A stretch of 52,486 bases of DNA from Gonium pectorale (taxonomy: Eukaryota; Chlorophyta; Chlorophyceae; Chlamydomonadales; Volvocaceae): NCBI GenBank assembly GCA_001584585.1, contig LSYV01000007.1:434903-487388 (forward strand). Reading direction: 5' to 3'. The notes below the pieces were generated by a model. It was not told where the DNA came from and searched no databases. It was given only the letters and a program-made list of their open reading frames with translations. This document shows positions 23,001 through 34,251 of the stretch, piece by piece. The position numbers were made by a program, and so were the translations under genes. The first letter of the stretch is position 1; every line of letters begins with the position of its first letter.

Positions 23001-23402
23001 GGTGGATCCAAGAAACCGCTGTATGTCAGCGTTGGTAAGCAATGGGTAGACAGGGGGCCCCGGAAGGCGGTATGCCCTTGCACGCGTGGGGTCCCAAGAT
23101 AACGATGCTTACTCTTTCTTCCGCCCTGCCTTCACGGGCGCCCACGCTTCCACCTGCTGCATGCTGCAGGCCACCGCCTGAGCTTGGGCACGGCGGTGGA
23201 GCTGGTACGCCGCTGCTGCCGCCACCGGATGCCAGAGCCACTGCGCCAGGCGGACCTGCGCTCGCGGCAGTGGCTGCGGGAGAATGGGGTGGCGGCGGCA
23301 GCCGCCGCCGCCACGGTAGCGGCTGGCGGGAGTTCGGGCACTGGACAGGGCTGCGCTGCTGCCGTCGTGAAGCCGCCCTCGGGCATAGGCCTTATGAGTT
23401 GA
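20019..23402 (+). CDS. ENDOV: Endonuclease V (inosine-specific nuclease) with low-complexity insertion
   Basis: It cleaves nucleic acid next to inosine: bacterial enzymes act on deaminated DNA, animal ENDOV mainly on RNA. Ten exons: 20019-20071, 20142-20223, 20419-20547, 20616-20783, 21265-21402, 21859-21918, 22116-22211, 22309-22465, 22648-23034 and 23170-23402. Phases close to 500 aa. Family blocks are in order: GLDISF (metal-binding Asp53), ALVVLSFP, YLPGFLGFRE (Glu171), LLVDGCGTLHPRG (Asp195, His201), PSVGVAKNLLSVDGL, PLIGSSGAVLGTAL and KPLYVSVGHRLSL (His425), ending PLRQADLRSR plus a Gly/Ala tail. The expected catalytic residues are present. An insertion of about 150 residues (about 243-392, Ala/Gly/Pro/Ser-rich) separates the VDGL and PLIG blocks, which lie only about 20 residues apart in animal enzymes, and about 60 extra residues follow GLDISF. 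The intron after 22211 starts with GC (CAG|GCAAGA). No transit peptide is obvious. The less certain junctions are the donor at 20548 (GTGACT) and the AAG acceptor before 21265. Confidence 0.92.
20847..20904. repeat. Near-perfect inverted repeat in ENDOV intron 4
   Basis: Two 26-nt arms (20847-20872 and 20879-20904) are reverse complements with one mismatch, separated by 6 nt (GTACGG). The RNA would form a single long hairpin. It lies in intron 4 of endonuclease V, between the exons ending at 20783 and starting at 21265. Confidence 0.9.
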
Positions 23403-24286
23403 TGCACCTCGGGAGGGCAGCGTGCTTGCCGAGGCTCGTAAGTGGCTGCTTGGGCCGCGTTGCGTGCGGTGCGGCGGCATGGCCGGCATATCTTGCCATA
23501 CCTTCCGGCGGGTGGGCGCCGCGGCATGCCGCGTGCGGGGCGGGGGGCGGCGAGGTGTGGGACAGGCGAAGTGCTCGACGGGCTCAGGGCGGGCGAAGAT
23601 GCGAAGCGCCTGGCGGATCTATAGGGGGCGGGCGCAGCGCATCGCGGCAGCGCGGCTTGGAGAGCCGTGAGACCGGATACGAAGGAGCCCGAACGGACCT
23701 GTGCAGAATGTGTACAACGTTGAGCGGGTGCAAGCGGGGTGGGCCCTGCTGGCAACTACGAGCTGGAGCGTGCGGAACGAGCCCTGCTAGAGCACCCACG
23801 TGTTACATGCCCAACCAGGCTCACGACCGCTCCAAGCGCCCAGCCCGCGTCCCAGCAGAAGGGCATGCAAGGGGGGAGCGCCTGCCCATATAAAGCCCTC
23901 CAACACAGCGCAGGACCGCTGGGCAAGTCAACCACAGACAAGACATCACCGCAACGCACAGTGGCGTACACAGTCGCCAGGCATTGAGCCGCAAGTCAGC
24001 TCCGGCAGGCACCTGACCGCACTCAAGAGTCTAGACACCGCTAAAGCTCCGCACCCGTACATTCCGTCAACGATACGAGCGCCATCCGCACATGCGTTAG
24101 CGCATTACATATAGCATGCCGAGTGCAGAGTCCAAGGTACTAGGGATGGCCAGAGGCCAAATGCGGCCGGCGCCACGGCGCCCGCAAAGCACGCCTGCGC
24201 CGCCTCCTACAGCATGTGTTGACACAGGTATCACTCCGTCCGGAAACACATGTGCACATAGTAACGAGAAGCAAGCGACAACCCTA

Positions 24287-24312
24287 GGCCTCCTGGGTTT
24301 GCCCAGGAGGCC
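24287..24312. repeat. Small perfect hairpin
   Basis: Arms GGCCTCCTGGG (24287-24297) and CCCAGGAGGCC (24302-24312) are perfectly complementary with a TTTG loop. It could be an RNA structure in the 3' region of endonuclease V or chance; no U-run follows, so it does not resemble a bacterial terminator. Confidence 0.6.
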
Positions 24313-24805
24313 AGGTCCGAGAAAGGCGTGTCATGACCGCCGTCCGACGCCCCACAAGAGGGCACTGAAAGGCACACGCACATGTGTCGGTGCTTCTTGC
24401 CGACAAATGGCAGCGCCACCATTCACTTATGAGCCCCACCGGGCAGGGGGTGAATACTGATGGAGGAAAACTGGATTTTGATCATGTCTCCGTGGTGCGA
24501 TTCAAACCCCGGGGGACTGCCTGGAATGCCCTCCCAGAAGCCCGGGAAGCATCTCGAATTGTATACACGCCGGTCGGTTTTAGGTAAATTCATGCACACA
24601 CACATACACGCTCATCAAGATAAACAATGCAAGGAATACATAAGGTCGTAGTCGCTGCTGGCCCACTCAGCCGCCTTGAGCCGGACGCAGGCCTGAGCGG
24701 GACGCAGCTGGCGAGGTCCCAACGGGGCACACTCAGCTCAGGCCCTCAGGTCCCGTGAGGAACGCCCAATGAGACCGTCGGCCGAACCGGGCCACTGGGA
24801 GCAGA

Positions 24806-24824
24806 ACACACACACACACACACA
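24806..24824. repeat. AC dinucleotide microsatellite
   Basis: An uninterrupted (AC)n run of 19 bp, with a second shorter AC run at about 24836-24846 after an interruption. It is noncoding. Confidence 0.85.
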
Positions 24825-25312
24825 CGGACATATAGAACACACACACGGACGCACGTATGCGTCGTTCCATTTCAACACGGACGCAATTTGGCAGCTCATC
24901 AGGCCGTGGGAGGCCTGGCTCCAAGCGTCCAGCACAGCTTACAAGCGCCAAGAGTTGGGAGCACTCTGCAGGTGGCTGCGAGGTCCGGCGTCCGTCGCCG
25001 CAGAGCCTTCCGCTTTTTAACCCCGTGCGTCAGGATCGGCAACACTGCGCTCCGCCAGCCCAGGTGTGTAGTGTGGCGCCGGTCAAAGTGTCGTCAAAGT
25101 CAGTCACCCTGCAGGCCGCGATGCCACAGCCCTAGCACGAAACTGGGTTGGCCCTACGCTTCCACGTCTCACCACCGAGCTCCTCGCCCATGCGCTTCCT
25201 GCGAGGCGGAAGCCTGGTCAGCATGAGCAGCCTTCGCAGAGCACGCGCACAACCATAAGATGCGTTACTTTATTAAAGGGCTCTGCTTGCGCGTGCCTCG
25301 CGACGCCGCTTC

Positions 25313-25612
25313 TCACCTCTGCACCTCCTCCGTCTCCATTTCCTGCTCGAAGGGCGGGTGGAGCTTGCGAGATATCCGGCAGATTGTGTTATACCGCTGC
25401 AAGTTGGAAGGGGAGGGGGCGTTAGCAGATGCAGGCCCGCCAAATTTGCGAGCCGGGCTTACGTCGTGGTAGAGGCGCTGATTGCAAGTCTTGTCGCAAA
25501 TGTGGACCAGTCCCGATGTTTGGCACCTATAACAGTTGCCGAACTCATGGACTACGCTGCACGAATAGGAACAGACGTGCTGAAGGCTTAGGCCGGTCTG
25601 TAGGTTCGCCAT
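25313..25612 (-). CDS. Small two-exon Cys/His-rich protein, possible zinc binder
   Basis: Exons 25612-25463 (ATG at 25612, donor GTAAGC) and 25396-25313 (acceptor TTGCAG) join in phase 0 to 77 aa, ending in TGA. The 66-bp intron also lacks an in-frame stop, so an unspliced 99-aa reading is possible. The protein carries spaced Cys/His residues: HVCSYSC near 12-18, CYRC at 27-30, HICDKTC at 37-43 and C at about 55 in NTICRIS. This CxxxC, CxxC, HxCxxxC, C pattern fits a small zinc-binding fold; metal binding is inferred. The C-terminus is acidic (EQEMETEEVQR). The best evidence of reality is that removing the intron brings CNQRLYHD directly onto RYNTICRISRK as one continuous motif. I have a vague memory of similar Cys-rich motifs in plant and algal proteins but cannot name a family. 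Upstream exons cannot be excluded. Confidence 0.55.
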   Translation of the reverse strand: MANLQTGLSLQHVCSYSCSVVHEFGNCYRCQTSGLVHICDKTCNQRLYHDVSPARKFGGPASANAPSPSNLQRYNTICRISRKLHPPFEQEMETEEVQR

Positions 25613-26637
25613 TTGTCAGAGATTGACAGGGAAGTCCAGATGGAGCTTGAGGTATGCGGCCGTGAGAAAGCGGCCCGACCTCGGCGAACAAGGAAGTGGT
25701 CTGGGAACAGCAGGAAGGTTCACAAACAGCTCTATGAGACAGAGCCTGTTTATGAATAGACCAACGCGGCCCGGGCGTGGAGGTCGACACGCGACGTACG
25801 ACACGGCCGTACTCTTCTAGGCATCCCATCCAGCCAAGACCGAACTCACCCATCACGCGCATCCCAGCACGCGAACAAACGACAGCTATCATCCATAGGC
25901 CCGGACAAGAACAGGACGGACGCACGTGCCCCAAGTACTACTAAGCGCCACCCTCAGGGTCCGTCCACCGCATGCCTGAAGCACCCCTGGAGGTCAGTTC
26001 CGCCGGCGCGGATGCGCACTGCGGCATCTGCGGCCTCGCCGCACATCCATCGCGCTCACACTCTCCGGGCACCCGTGCCCACCGATTGTATGCACAAGGC
26101 CGCCCACGGGTCGCACTCCAGCCACGGGTCGCATCCCGTCCTGACAAGCCCACCAAGCGCCAAGGCCGTCCTCCGCTGCTCGCATGGGTATCAGGTCCTC
26201 CATCCATGGCGCCGCCCGCCCCGCTCCGCTCGGGGAATGTGCGTTCCGACGGCCATTCCTCCTCGCCCCACTGCTCCCTCCTCCATCCCTACCCGGGCAC
26301 CCGGCCCACCACCATAACGACGTTCTCCCAGAAACCAACCCACTCACGCCCATACCCTGATCCGCGCAACACGCCTCCTGGGTCCCCCGCTGCCAGGCGC
26401 CCACCGTCGCGTTGCGTTGCATCCCGCCATCACGGCTGCATGCTGCACACCCGGCAAGGCCGCGTCCTGGCTGGGCTGGGCTGGCAAGGCCGCTTCCTTT
26501 CGAGTAGACGTCGACACTCCGCCACCGCCACAGTCGTCGCTGCTCTTGCCTCCACCGCCACCGCTGCTGCGGACGCTCCCGCTCGCGCGCCCTGCCGTCA
26601 CCCCACCGCGGTAGTGCTCCTTCTACTCAGCCGACCC
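25613..26637. other. Intergenic region between two minus-strand genes
   Basis: About 1.0 kb between the ATG of the Cys/His-rich gene and the stop of the bL35-like gene. The many overlapping open frames show no motif or splice-site support. Nothing is identified here. Confidence 0.35.
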
Positions 26638-27883
26638 TCACTGGATCCTCGGCCGTGGCGGCGGCTTCCAGCTCTGCCGCAGCGCCGGGTCGCCCCACGT
26701 CTGGTCCAGTTTCGGCACCGCCGAGCGTCGCGGCGGCGGCCGCGCCGGCTGGGTGCGGCGCCTCCCTGGCCCCGCATCGTGGGAGCCTGGCACCTCCTCC
26801 GGCAGGGCCGCAGCCCAGTACTTTTCCCTGAAGCCGATCTTGCGGAACTTGGCCGCGTAGGCGGCCGCCAGGGGCTTCCAGCGCTTGAGGCGCGTGAGGC
26901 GGGATGCACGCTTGGAGTGGCGGTGGTGGCGGTAGTTGGCCTGGCGGTGCCAAACGGCGCCGTTACGGTCCATCACGAAGCGGCCCAGCATCCACCTGTG
27001 GGGTTGGGGGTGGGGGTGGAAGAGGAGAGCCGGATGGAGGAGGGCAACGAGGAGGACGGGGATGTGAGCGAGGGAAGGCCCCGACGGTGGGGTACGGGCG
27101 GTTAGGTGGGATGTTAGCAGAGCCGATGTGCGTGGACAGGGGCCCGGGCTGGGCGGGGGCGGGGGCATGTGAGGGCCGCATGCCAGGTGGGCGGGGGGCT
27201 CCCGCAGGGAGCGACGCGGGGCGGATGGAGGTTGCGGGCAGGAGGGCCGCGATGCAGTCCGCACACCCTCGTGTCGCATCCGCGCACCCCTCGCCTCTGA
27301 ACCAACGACACCGCAGGCAGCACCGTCCGCTGAGCATCTGCGCCGCACGCGCGGGCCCCAGCCCACCGTGCGGAGTGCCACACGCGGCATTGCGCACAAA
27401 CACACAGACTGGTGCCAGGACGCCAAAAGCCCGGGCTGCCTGGCACAACAGCGCCTCCCTCGCCACCAAACCTAACCCCTGCACCAGCCCACAGCCTCTG
27501 CATAGCAGCATGACTCACTCGTGCGTGGGCTGTGGGTTTGTCCTTTTGTACTTGTCATGGGTGTGGATCTGGGGGTTGGGCGGCTTGGGCTTCGCGGCCC
27601 CGAACAGCTCCCGCGTCTGCGCTACCGCCCATGGTAGCCCCACTTGACATGCGGCGGCCTCCTGACCGCCGGGCATCCGGCCCAGCAAGCCGTTGGTCCC
27701 GTTGCTCAAGTAGCGCAAGGCGCCCGTCGCACTCGTAATGGCAGGCCCATCAGTCGCGCATGCATGACCCAGCCTCAACGCCGATTGCCAGTACTGAAGT
27801 CCACTCGGGCTATAAGCGCTTCCTTGTTCCGCGGCGAGGCTTGCGCCGCGTAAAAGCTGCTGGCATCGTTGAAGCAGCCGCAT
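26638..27883 (-). CDS. Probable mitochondrial large-subunit ribosomal protein bL35m
   Basis: Two exons, 27883-27519 (donor GTGAGT) and 26995-26638 (acceptor CCACAG), join in phase 2 to 240 aa, ending in TGA. The N-terminal ~85 residues (MRLLQRCQQLLRGASLAAEQ, with RYLSNG further on) are Arg/Ser/Ala-rich and lack acid clusters, typical of a mitochondrial targeting peptide. Exon 2 begins WMLGRFVMDRNGAVWHRQAN, followed by a very basic HHRHSKRASRLTRLKRWKPL and then AAKFRKIGFREKYW. This order (Gly-Arg strand, His/Lys-rich loop, Lys/Arg helix, terminal KxGFxxxYW) resembles mitochondrial L35 proteins. Bacterial bL35 is only about 65 aa, so a long presequence and a Pro/Arg-rich tail of about 55 aa have been added. 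Its role would be in mitochondrial translation. The assignment is by motif resemblance; another small basic ribosomal protein is the alternative. Confidence 0.6.
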
Positions 27884-29238
27884 CGCGGGCTGTGAAGGAG
27901 CGCGCGCCAAGATTACTGCCGCTAGTGTCTCCTAACACGGTAATGAGCGGTACCTATTATCAGTGCGGGCGTGCTTGACCGACGCAAAGCATGTCGGCAC
28001 TTGTCGATCAGTGTTGGTAAGAGGAGCTGCAATTAGTGCATCGGGCGGGGGCTCTGCGGGAATGTCAAGTGCCCTCTTGGGTCTATGATGGCCGGGGGTT
28101 TGAGCGGGCACGGTCTTCGTACGTGCCGTTCCGTGGTCCTTCCTGCCAGGCCCCTCCACTCTACCCCACTCCAGCGCGGGCAGCACCGTAGCGCGCCCTC
28201 AGCCCCGGCTTGTGGGACCGTGCGCCGGCCCAGCCGCGTGCTGGGACTGCCTGTGCGGGTAATGGGCTTTGTGGCAGCGTGCAGTCGCCGCACGCCGCAG
28301 AGGCAACCTGCTAGACTGGGGAGACCAGGGTATTACGAACACACGAATGCCCTTGCGTGATAAGGTGCGCCTTGCCATGGGGCGCCAGTGGGGCATCAGC
28401 GGACGCTGCAAATGATCCGCGAGCATCCACGCAGCGTTGCGTGGGGCCGAGGGCGCCATTAGGCCAGCGCCCAGCCAGCGCCCCCACGTCCGGGCTCGAT
28501 GTCAGACCCGAACCCCCCCGGCCGCACCCCGAGTCCCCGACCCTTGAATAACAATCGAGGCCACCCCCCGCTGCTCGCGCCACGCCCTCCAATGCGACCA
28601 CCGTGACGGTCAGGGGCCAGCACAATTCTACGGCCGGGTACGGACACCTACGGGCGCCCCTGCGTGCCTCGCAGCGCGCATACCGTACTACGCATCCGGG
28701 ATGAATGTCGCTCGCTGCGCTCACTCTGCCTCACCTGCCCGCACCCGGTTCCCTAGCCTCCACCGCCCGCCTTGCCCGCAGCTGGGCAGACCGCCCTTGT
28801 CCGGCCGCTGCCCGGCGCACCCCCACCCCAACCCCCCGGCCGCTTGCTGCCTGCGCGCGGCCCCACACTCGCTCCGCACACCCGCCCCGCAGCGCCCTCA
28901 GGCCTCTCTATTGAGAACGCCTTCCAATCCATCATTGAACCCGTGCAGCACCCTCTCATGCCCGATGCCAGACACCAGATAGCACTTCATCGACTCTACG
29001 CGCACTTTTCCCCATTGACTCATCACTCACTGATCACTCACTCACTCACGCTCGCTCGCTCACCGCATCCTCCACCCCGCTGCATCGCACACCTCGTTCG
29101 GCGTCGCATGCAGTCCCCCCCCCCTGGCTCGTGTCGCGCGCCACAGCCCCCAGGGACGCCACGCTCCCTGCCGCCGGCCCGCGGCGGCGCCCGCAGCTCC
29201 CGCCCCCGTCCCGCCCCCCACCGCCCGTGCCGCCTTCG
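27884..29238. other. Intergenic region (bL35m 5' side, GATase 3' side)
   Basis: About 1.35 kb between the bL35m start and the stop of the amidotransferase-like gene, both on the minus strand. It includes (ACTC)n-like runs near 29015-29060 and one copy of a short sequence (28900-28928) that recurs in the LRR gene intron at 39148-39178. No gene is supported. Confidence 0.35.
28900..28928. repeat. Dispersed short repeat, copy A
   Basis: The sequence starting AGGCCTCTCTATTGAGAACG matches 39148-39178, with one substitution over the first 25 bases and 1-nt gaps near the end. It is intergenic here. Confidence 0.6.
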
Positions 29239-32200
29239 TCACCGCGCGCTCCCCGGCCCCGGCCCCGGCCCCGCCCCCGCCCCGACCATCGCCTGCACCT
29301 CCGCCTCCGCCTGCTCGCTCTGCACCTCCAGCTGCCCCACCACCGCCGCCAGCCGGTCCAGCTGCGCCTCCAGCGCCCCCAGGCTGGCCAGGGCGGCCTG
29401 ACGCGGGGGCAAGCGGAGCGGAGGCGAGGCAAGGGGTCGACCGGGACGCAGGGACGGTCGTAAGGTGGGGGCGTTGGGGCATCACGCACGAGGGCGGGTG
29501 CTGAGGGAGACGAGGGCAGCCGTACATCGGACAGCGGGAGATGGCTGCGGGGACCAGGCCGTGGGGGCTCGTGCCTAAGCCTCGCCTTGAACTCTAAAGC
29601 CGCCCCCAGCAGAGTGCCAGAGGGCACCGCTCCTCCGAAGTGGAGGGCGGCAGCCTGTTGCCCGCACCTCCCCGACCCGCTGCCTCCGCGCGAACCGGGC
29701 CCCGGCTCGGGCCCTCAAGTTCTTGAAGGGCCGCCTCCCGGCCGCGCCACCAGTCCACCACCCGCCCACCTGCAGCGGCTCCGCCTGCGCCGCCACCCGC
29801 CCAAGCAGCTGCTCCGCCGCCGCCTCCGCCGCGTCGGCCGCCGTGCCGTACGCCGCCGCCGCCGCCCCGTTCAACGCCGTCAGGAGCTGCGCGCTGGACG
29901 TGCCGGCCGCCAGGCCTGCGGCGGTGTCGGCGTGGCGTCGTGGGCAGCAGCACGCCCCTCAGTCGTGCATGCCGAGCCCTGCCTCCGTGCCGACTGCCAA
30001 TCCCACAGCCCGCGATGGGCTGAAGGCGTACCCCAGCAGGGGCATCGGACAGGGGCGTGGTACCCCTGTGTGCGCCAGCGTCCCCTCGCCCAGGCTTTGG
30101 ACTGTGCCTCTCCTTCTTTCCGGTTGGCTCCCCTACAAGTTAACCCAGCAACATACCCACCCACCCACCCACCCACCCGTCCTGCCGTACCGGCGGTCGC
30201 AGCTTGTCGTACATGCGCCGCCACCTCAGCCGCGGCGGCGCCCGCCTCCGCCTCCAAGGCCTGGGGTAGAGTCCCGCGGCGGCGCGCGGGGCGGGCGGGA
30301 GGGCGCGCGGGAGGGTGCCGGACACGACGGCGTCGTGGCAGTCCACCGCCGAGCAATGGGGAGGGGGCTGGGGTACACACCGCTGCGCCGGCGTCCCGTG
30401 CGCCCGCTCGCAAAGCGAGACCTTACCTGCCGGAGTGCTGCCGCCGCAGCCACGCCGTCCGCGGCCGCCGCCTCTGCGGCAGTCGCCGCCGCCGCCGCCG
30501 CTGGCCCCGTCGCCGCTTGCGAGCCGGGCACGCTGGTCCCCCGCACGAAGCCGCGCAGCGCCTGGCGGGCAAGGCGACCATTCCGAGGCGGGGCGTTCCG
30601 TTTGCACGCGGAACGGGCTCAAGGAATAGAGTGGAGGGCGCATCCGCACCGGCCCCTGTCCCCGCTTCTCCCGGCAGCTAGGCACGCCACACTGCATGGG
30701 CTTGAATCCACACGAGCCGTGGGACTCCCAAGGATGGGCAAAGTTTGGAAAACCCAGATCCCGAGCACCTGTACGAACACGTCCACGTCCAGCCCTGCCG
30801 GCCCGCGCTTGAGCTGCGCCTCCGCCGCCGCAGCCTCCTCGGCGCTCAGGCGGCCGCTGGTCGAGAGCGCGGTCCAGATCTTGTCGTACACCAGATCCGA
30901 AGTCAGCTCGGGGTGGAACTGGAACGCGACCACGCGGCCGGGGAGCGACCACATCTCGTGCGCCGCCGTGCCTGCGGGGCGTGGGGTGGGGTTGAGGATG
31001 GGGTGGGCTTGGGGCTGAGGCGAGGGGTTGCGTGGCGGAACAGCGCCCTGCGTCCTGCTCCCTGCGTCCGGCGGCCGGCGCCCTGCGGCTGGCGGCCGTG
31101 CAGGCCGACCCCACCTCCTCAGTGCCCTGGGCCGCCTCCGTCCGGGCCCCCTGAAGAGACCGCGGCCGTCGCCCTGTATCCATGCCCGGTCGTGATCGTG
31201 GTCGCGGTCGCAGGGTACACCGAGAGACAACCCTTGATGCCTCCGTGCTGTGCTGTGACTGCCGCACCGCCCGCACCGTCGCGTCGCCGTCGCCAGGCCA
31301 CAGCTCTCTGCGCCCTTGCCCAGCGCCCCTGCCATAAGCCCTTCCCAGCGCCCCCACCTCCCCCGCGCGACGGCCCCCCCGGGTCCCCACCCGAGGTCGC
31401 CAGCAGCGCGGCCCCCGGCGGCAGCTGCAGCACCTGGTCCCCGTGGCTCTGGAGCAGCCGCAGCTGCACGCAGCCGCCAGCCGGGGCGGGGCCGGGCCCC
31501 GCCTCAGCCGGCCCCGCCTCCGCAGCCTCCTCTCGCCCGCCTGTCCCTCGCGCTGCGCCCAGGGGCGATGGCTCGGCTTGTGCCGGCGCGCCGCCCGCGC
31601 CCGGGTCTTCCCGCCCTGCTGAACCTACTCCCGTCTCTGCCTCCGCCGTCGCCTGTGCTCGCACGCCCGAGCCGGAGCCCGGACCGCTGGCCAGCGTGGG
31701 CAGGTGGCATGGCGGCAGCTCCAGGCCGCACGCCGCGGCGGCGTCGGCGTCCACCGCCACGGTCTCCACGCCCAGCACGAAGCGGCCCGAGGGATTGGGG
31801 CCCACGCGGCCGCCCAGCGCCTGCTCTTGGCAGCGTTTATCGTGGGGGGTGGGGGGAGGAGGCGGAGACGGGGAGTTGGGGGTTGGGAGGGGGGTTGGGG
31901 GGTGGGAGAGAGGGTGCGGAGGGCACGGGCGCAGCTGGTAGGGGCTTGGCGTTGGGCGCCGCGTAACAGGTGGCAAGGCCCTTCCCCGTGTGCGCGCCGC
32001 GCCGACTGCCGGATCGCCGCCTCACCCCCCGGTGTCCAGCCACCGTATGGCGGCAGGTGAAGCGTGAAGACGGGGGGGTTGGCGCGTGCGGAGCCTGCTC
32101 CGTAGTCCCCGGGGACTACATCCCGTCGCTGCTCGGTGCCCATGACGCCATAAGCCGATAAGCAGCCCCGCAACCCGCCCCGGTAGCCGCCGCGGCCCCG

Positions 32201-34251
32201 GCCCCAGCTCCCTGGCCCCGACCCCGACCCCGATCATGCCACATCATCCCGGCCCCCACCCACCTGCGCGAGTAACTGGTGCCCAAAGCAGCAGCCCACC
32301 AGCCGCACCCCTGACGCCACGTACTGGGGGAGCAGCGACTCGAGCCGCCGGATCCACTCCACCTGGCAGGGGCGGGGGGTGGCGGAGCCGAGGGCCGCGC
32401 GGTTCGGTGACGTGCGCTCAGGGTCGCGGCTGTGGTACGCACCATGCGCATTGTAAGGGGGGAGGGGGCGGCGGCAGAGGGTGGTGAGGCTGCACGGACT
32501 CAGTGGCGGCCGAGGAGGCACGCCAGTATGTTCGGGGGGTGGGTGGACACACACGACGGCATGATTACGCTCGTCGTATGCGTTGATCTTTTCAACGCGA
32601 CGGCACGCCATACGCGCCTGTGCCCTCCGCCCGCCCGTACGTGCCCCCTTCCCTGTGCCGTACCTCGTCGTACGCGCTGTAGTGACTGCCGCCCACGACC
32701 AGCACGTCAAACTGGTGCCGCACGGTTTGGGGGTCGGGGAACTCGCCCGCGTGGCACCTGCGGGGGAGGGGGAGGGGCGGGCGGGCGGGGCCACACGCGA
32801 GATTGGGATGGCGTGCGGAGGGAGGGGCACGGGGGGGGGGGTCCGGCAGGCCCCGCCGGCGCTCCCCAGCTGACACTGCCAGGTCGCCACAGACCTCGGG
32901 CGGTTCCAAACGCCTGGGCCCTGTACGCTTGCCAGTGTGCTCGTCCATCTATGCAACAAGTGCGACGCTGCTGCTGGGGGCGCAGAGTGTCTCTCTGTGC
33001 TGAGGATACGGCCGACGGCGAATCGGATGTCCGGCGTGTGCTGGGCGGGGGGGGGGGAGGGCGCCATGGACACGTCGGCCCACGAGCACGGGGCGTTCAC
33101 GGTACGGTTGCCGTCCCCCCCCCAGGCTGATACTTGCCTAGAAGGCTCCTCGGGGGGCTAGGACCGGGACCTGGTTAGCGCCGAGCTCGGGAAATAAGCC
33201 CGAGGCCGCAGTTTTCAGGTTGGGTGGGCTTTGGGCTGCAGCGCCGCACCGCAGTCCCCGCCGGGCGGGCGGCACATGGCTGCGGGGACTGCGGTGATTC
33301 GGGGATGCCGGGGGCTGGGAAACGCGGGGAGGAGAGAGGCAGGGGGCCCAGGGAGGCAGCGACGGTGAGGCGCAGCACCCGCGAGCGCAGCCACGTCATG
33401 CTGCCCTCAGCGTACGGCACCACTGGAGCATCACCAACGCGGAGCGAGCTCTGTTGCCTCCAACTCGGTAGCATAGTGCGAAGAGGGTCTGCGCTGCTGC
33501 TATGTCCGCACCGGAGGCAGTGGGCGAGGCCGCGAGGCCCCGCGCAGCTGGACTTCCCAGCAGCGCCACCGTACAGCGCCACCGTGGGTGACAACCCCGC
33601 ACGCTCCCTCGCCACGATGGCCGCTGCCACACACACACCTTCCCGGAATTCGTTTGCCAGCGCGATCAACGCTCAAAAGGCCCTCTTTGGGGCCGTCAGG
33701 GAGCCAGGGAGCGCGGCAGGCGAGTGGTGGGGGTGGAAATCTGCTGAGAAACAAGGAGCCCGCATTAACGGTCATGCATGGGGCTCAGAATGCCCTGAGC
33801 GCCTGGGCTGCGGACAAGCGCGGGCTGCCCGCAACCCGGCGCTGAAGCTGGGACCGTTTTTGGCGCGCGGGGCGCTGCCACACAGCGAGCGGGGTGGGTG
33901 GCAGATGTAGGGATGCGGAGAGAACACGCCGGCTCCTGTTTTGCTGTTGGAGGCGGCAACGGTGCATATAGCCGTAAATGGGGGGCCACGGAAGCGTGGA
34001 GTGTGAAGACGCGTGCGTGGATGAAAACAAATAGTTAGTGCCTTCGGTTTGTGCAGGGCTGGCTGGAGGGATTGGCTGCGCACCAACGCTTTTCCGCGAA
34101 ACCCCTGGCTGTCCCCGTCACCGTCCCCGGACCTGAAGACGCTGAAGGCGTCGCCCGGCTCCTCCAGGAGACCACGCCATACTCGCTCCGTCCAGCCTGT
34201 CCACTTTTCGGCGTCCTCGCAGCAGAGGATGGCAGCCCTGATTGCGCCCAT
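29239..34251 (-). CDS. Class I glutamine amidotransferase-like / gamma-glutamyl peptidase-like protein
   Basis: Nine exons: 34251-34133, 32757-32664, 32362-32264, 31820-31391, 30971-30769, 30561-30427, 30260-30191, 29915-29770 and 29397-29239. Phases close to 484 aa. The fold order matches stand-alone class I GATases and plant gamma-glutamyl peptidases: AAILCCEDAEKW, GEFPDPQ with FDVLVVGGSHYSAYD, WIRRLESLL, the nucleophile elbow GCCFGHQLLA (Cys96), ALGGRVGPNPSGRFVLG, LLQSHGDQVLQLP, HEMW and FQFHPE (His267, Glu269). The triad is intact. Relatives hydrolyse gamma-glutamyl bonds, for example in glutathione conjugates; the substrate here is unknown. Odd points: about 75 Gly/Ala/Glu-rich residues inserted before LLQSHGD, and about 170 C-terminal residues, Ala-rich and helical, ending in a probable coiled coil (ALEAQLDRLAAVVGQLEVQ). 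Intron 1 is 1.4 kb. No targeting peptide is seen, so it is likely cytosolic. Confidence 0.88.
33247..33296. repeat. Perfect 15-bp inverted repeat in GATase-like intron 1
   Basis: Arms CACCGCAGTCCCCGC (33247-33261) and GCGGGGACTGCGGTG (33282-33296) are perfectly complementary around a 20-nt loop. It lies in the 1.4-kb first intron of the amidotransferase-like gene. Confidence 0.85.

Larger units (their letters stand above)
23403..25312. other. Convergent intergenic region
   Basis: This 1.9-kb stretch runs from the endonuclease V stop to the stop of the minus-strand Cys/His-rich gene. It holds an 11-bp hairpin (24287-24312) and an AC microsatellite (24806-24824). A TGTAA on the minus strand near 24941 may end the small gene. 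Open frames are short, without splice or motif support. Confidence 0.4.

Noticed and set aside
24480..24560. tRNA- or SINE-like B-box (ATTCAAACCCC) near 24500
   Set aside because: No pairing T-stem, anticodon arm or A-box can be arranged around it.
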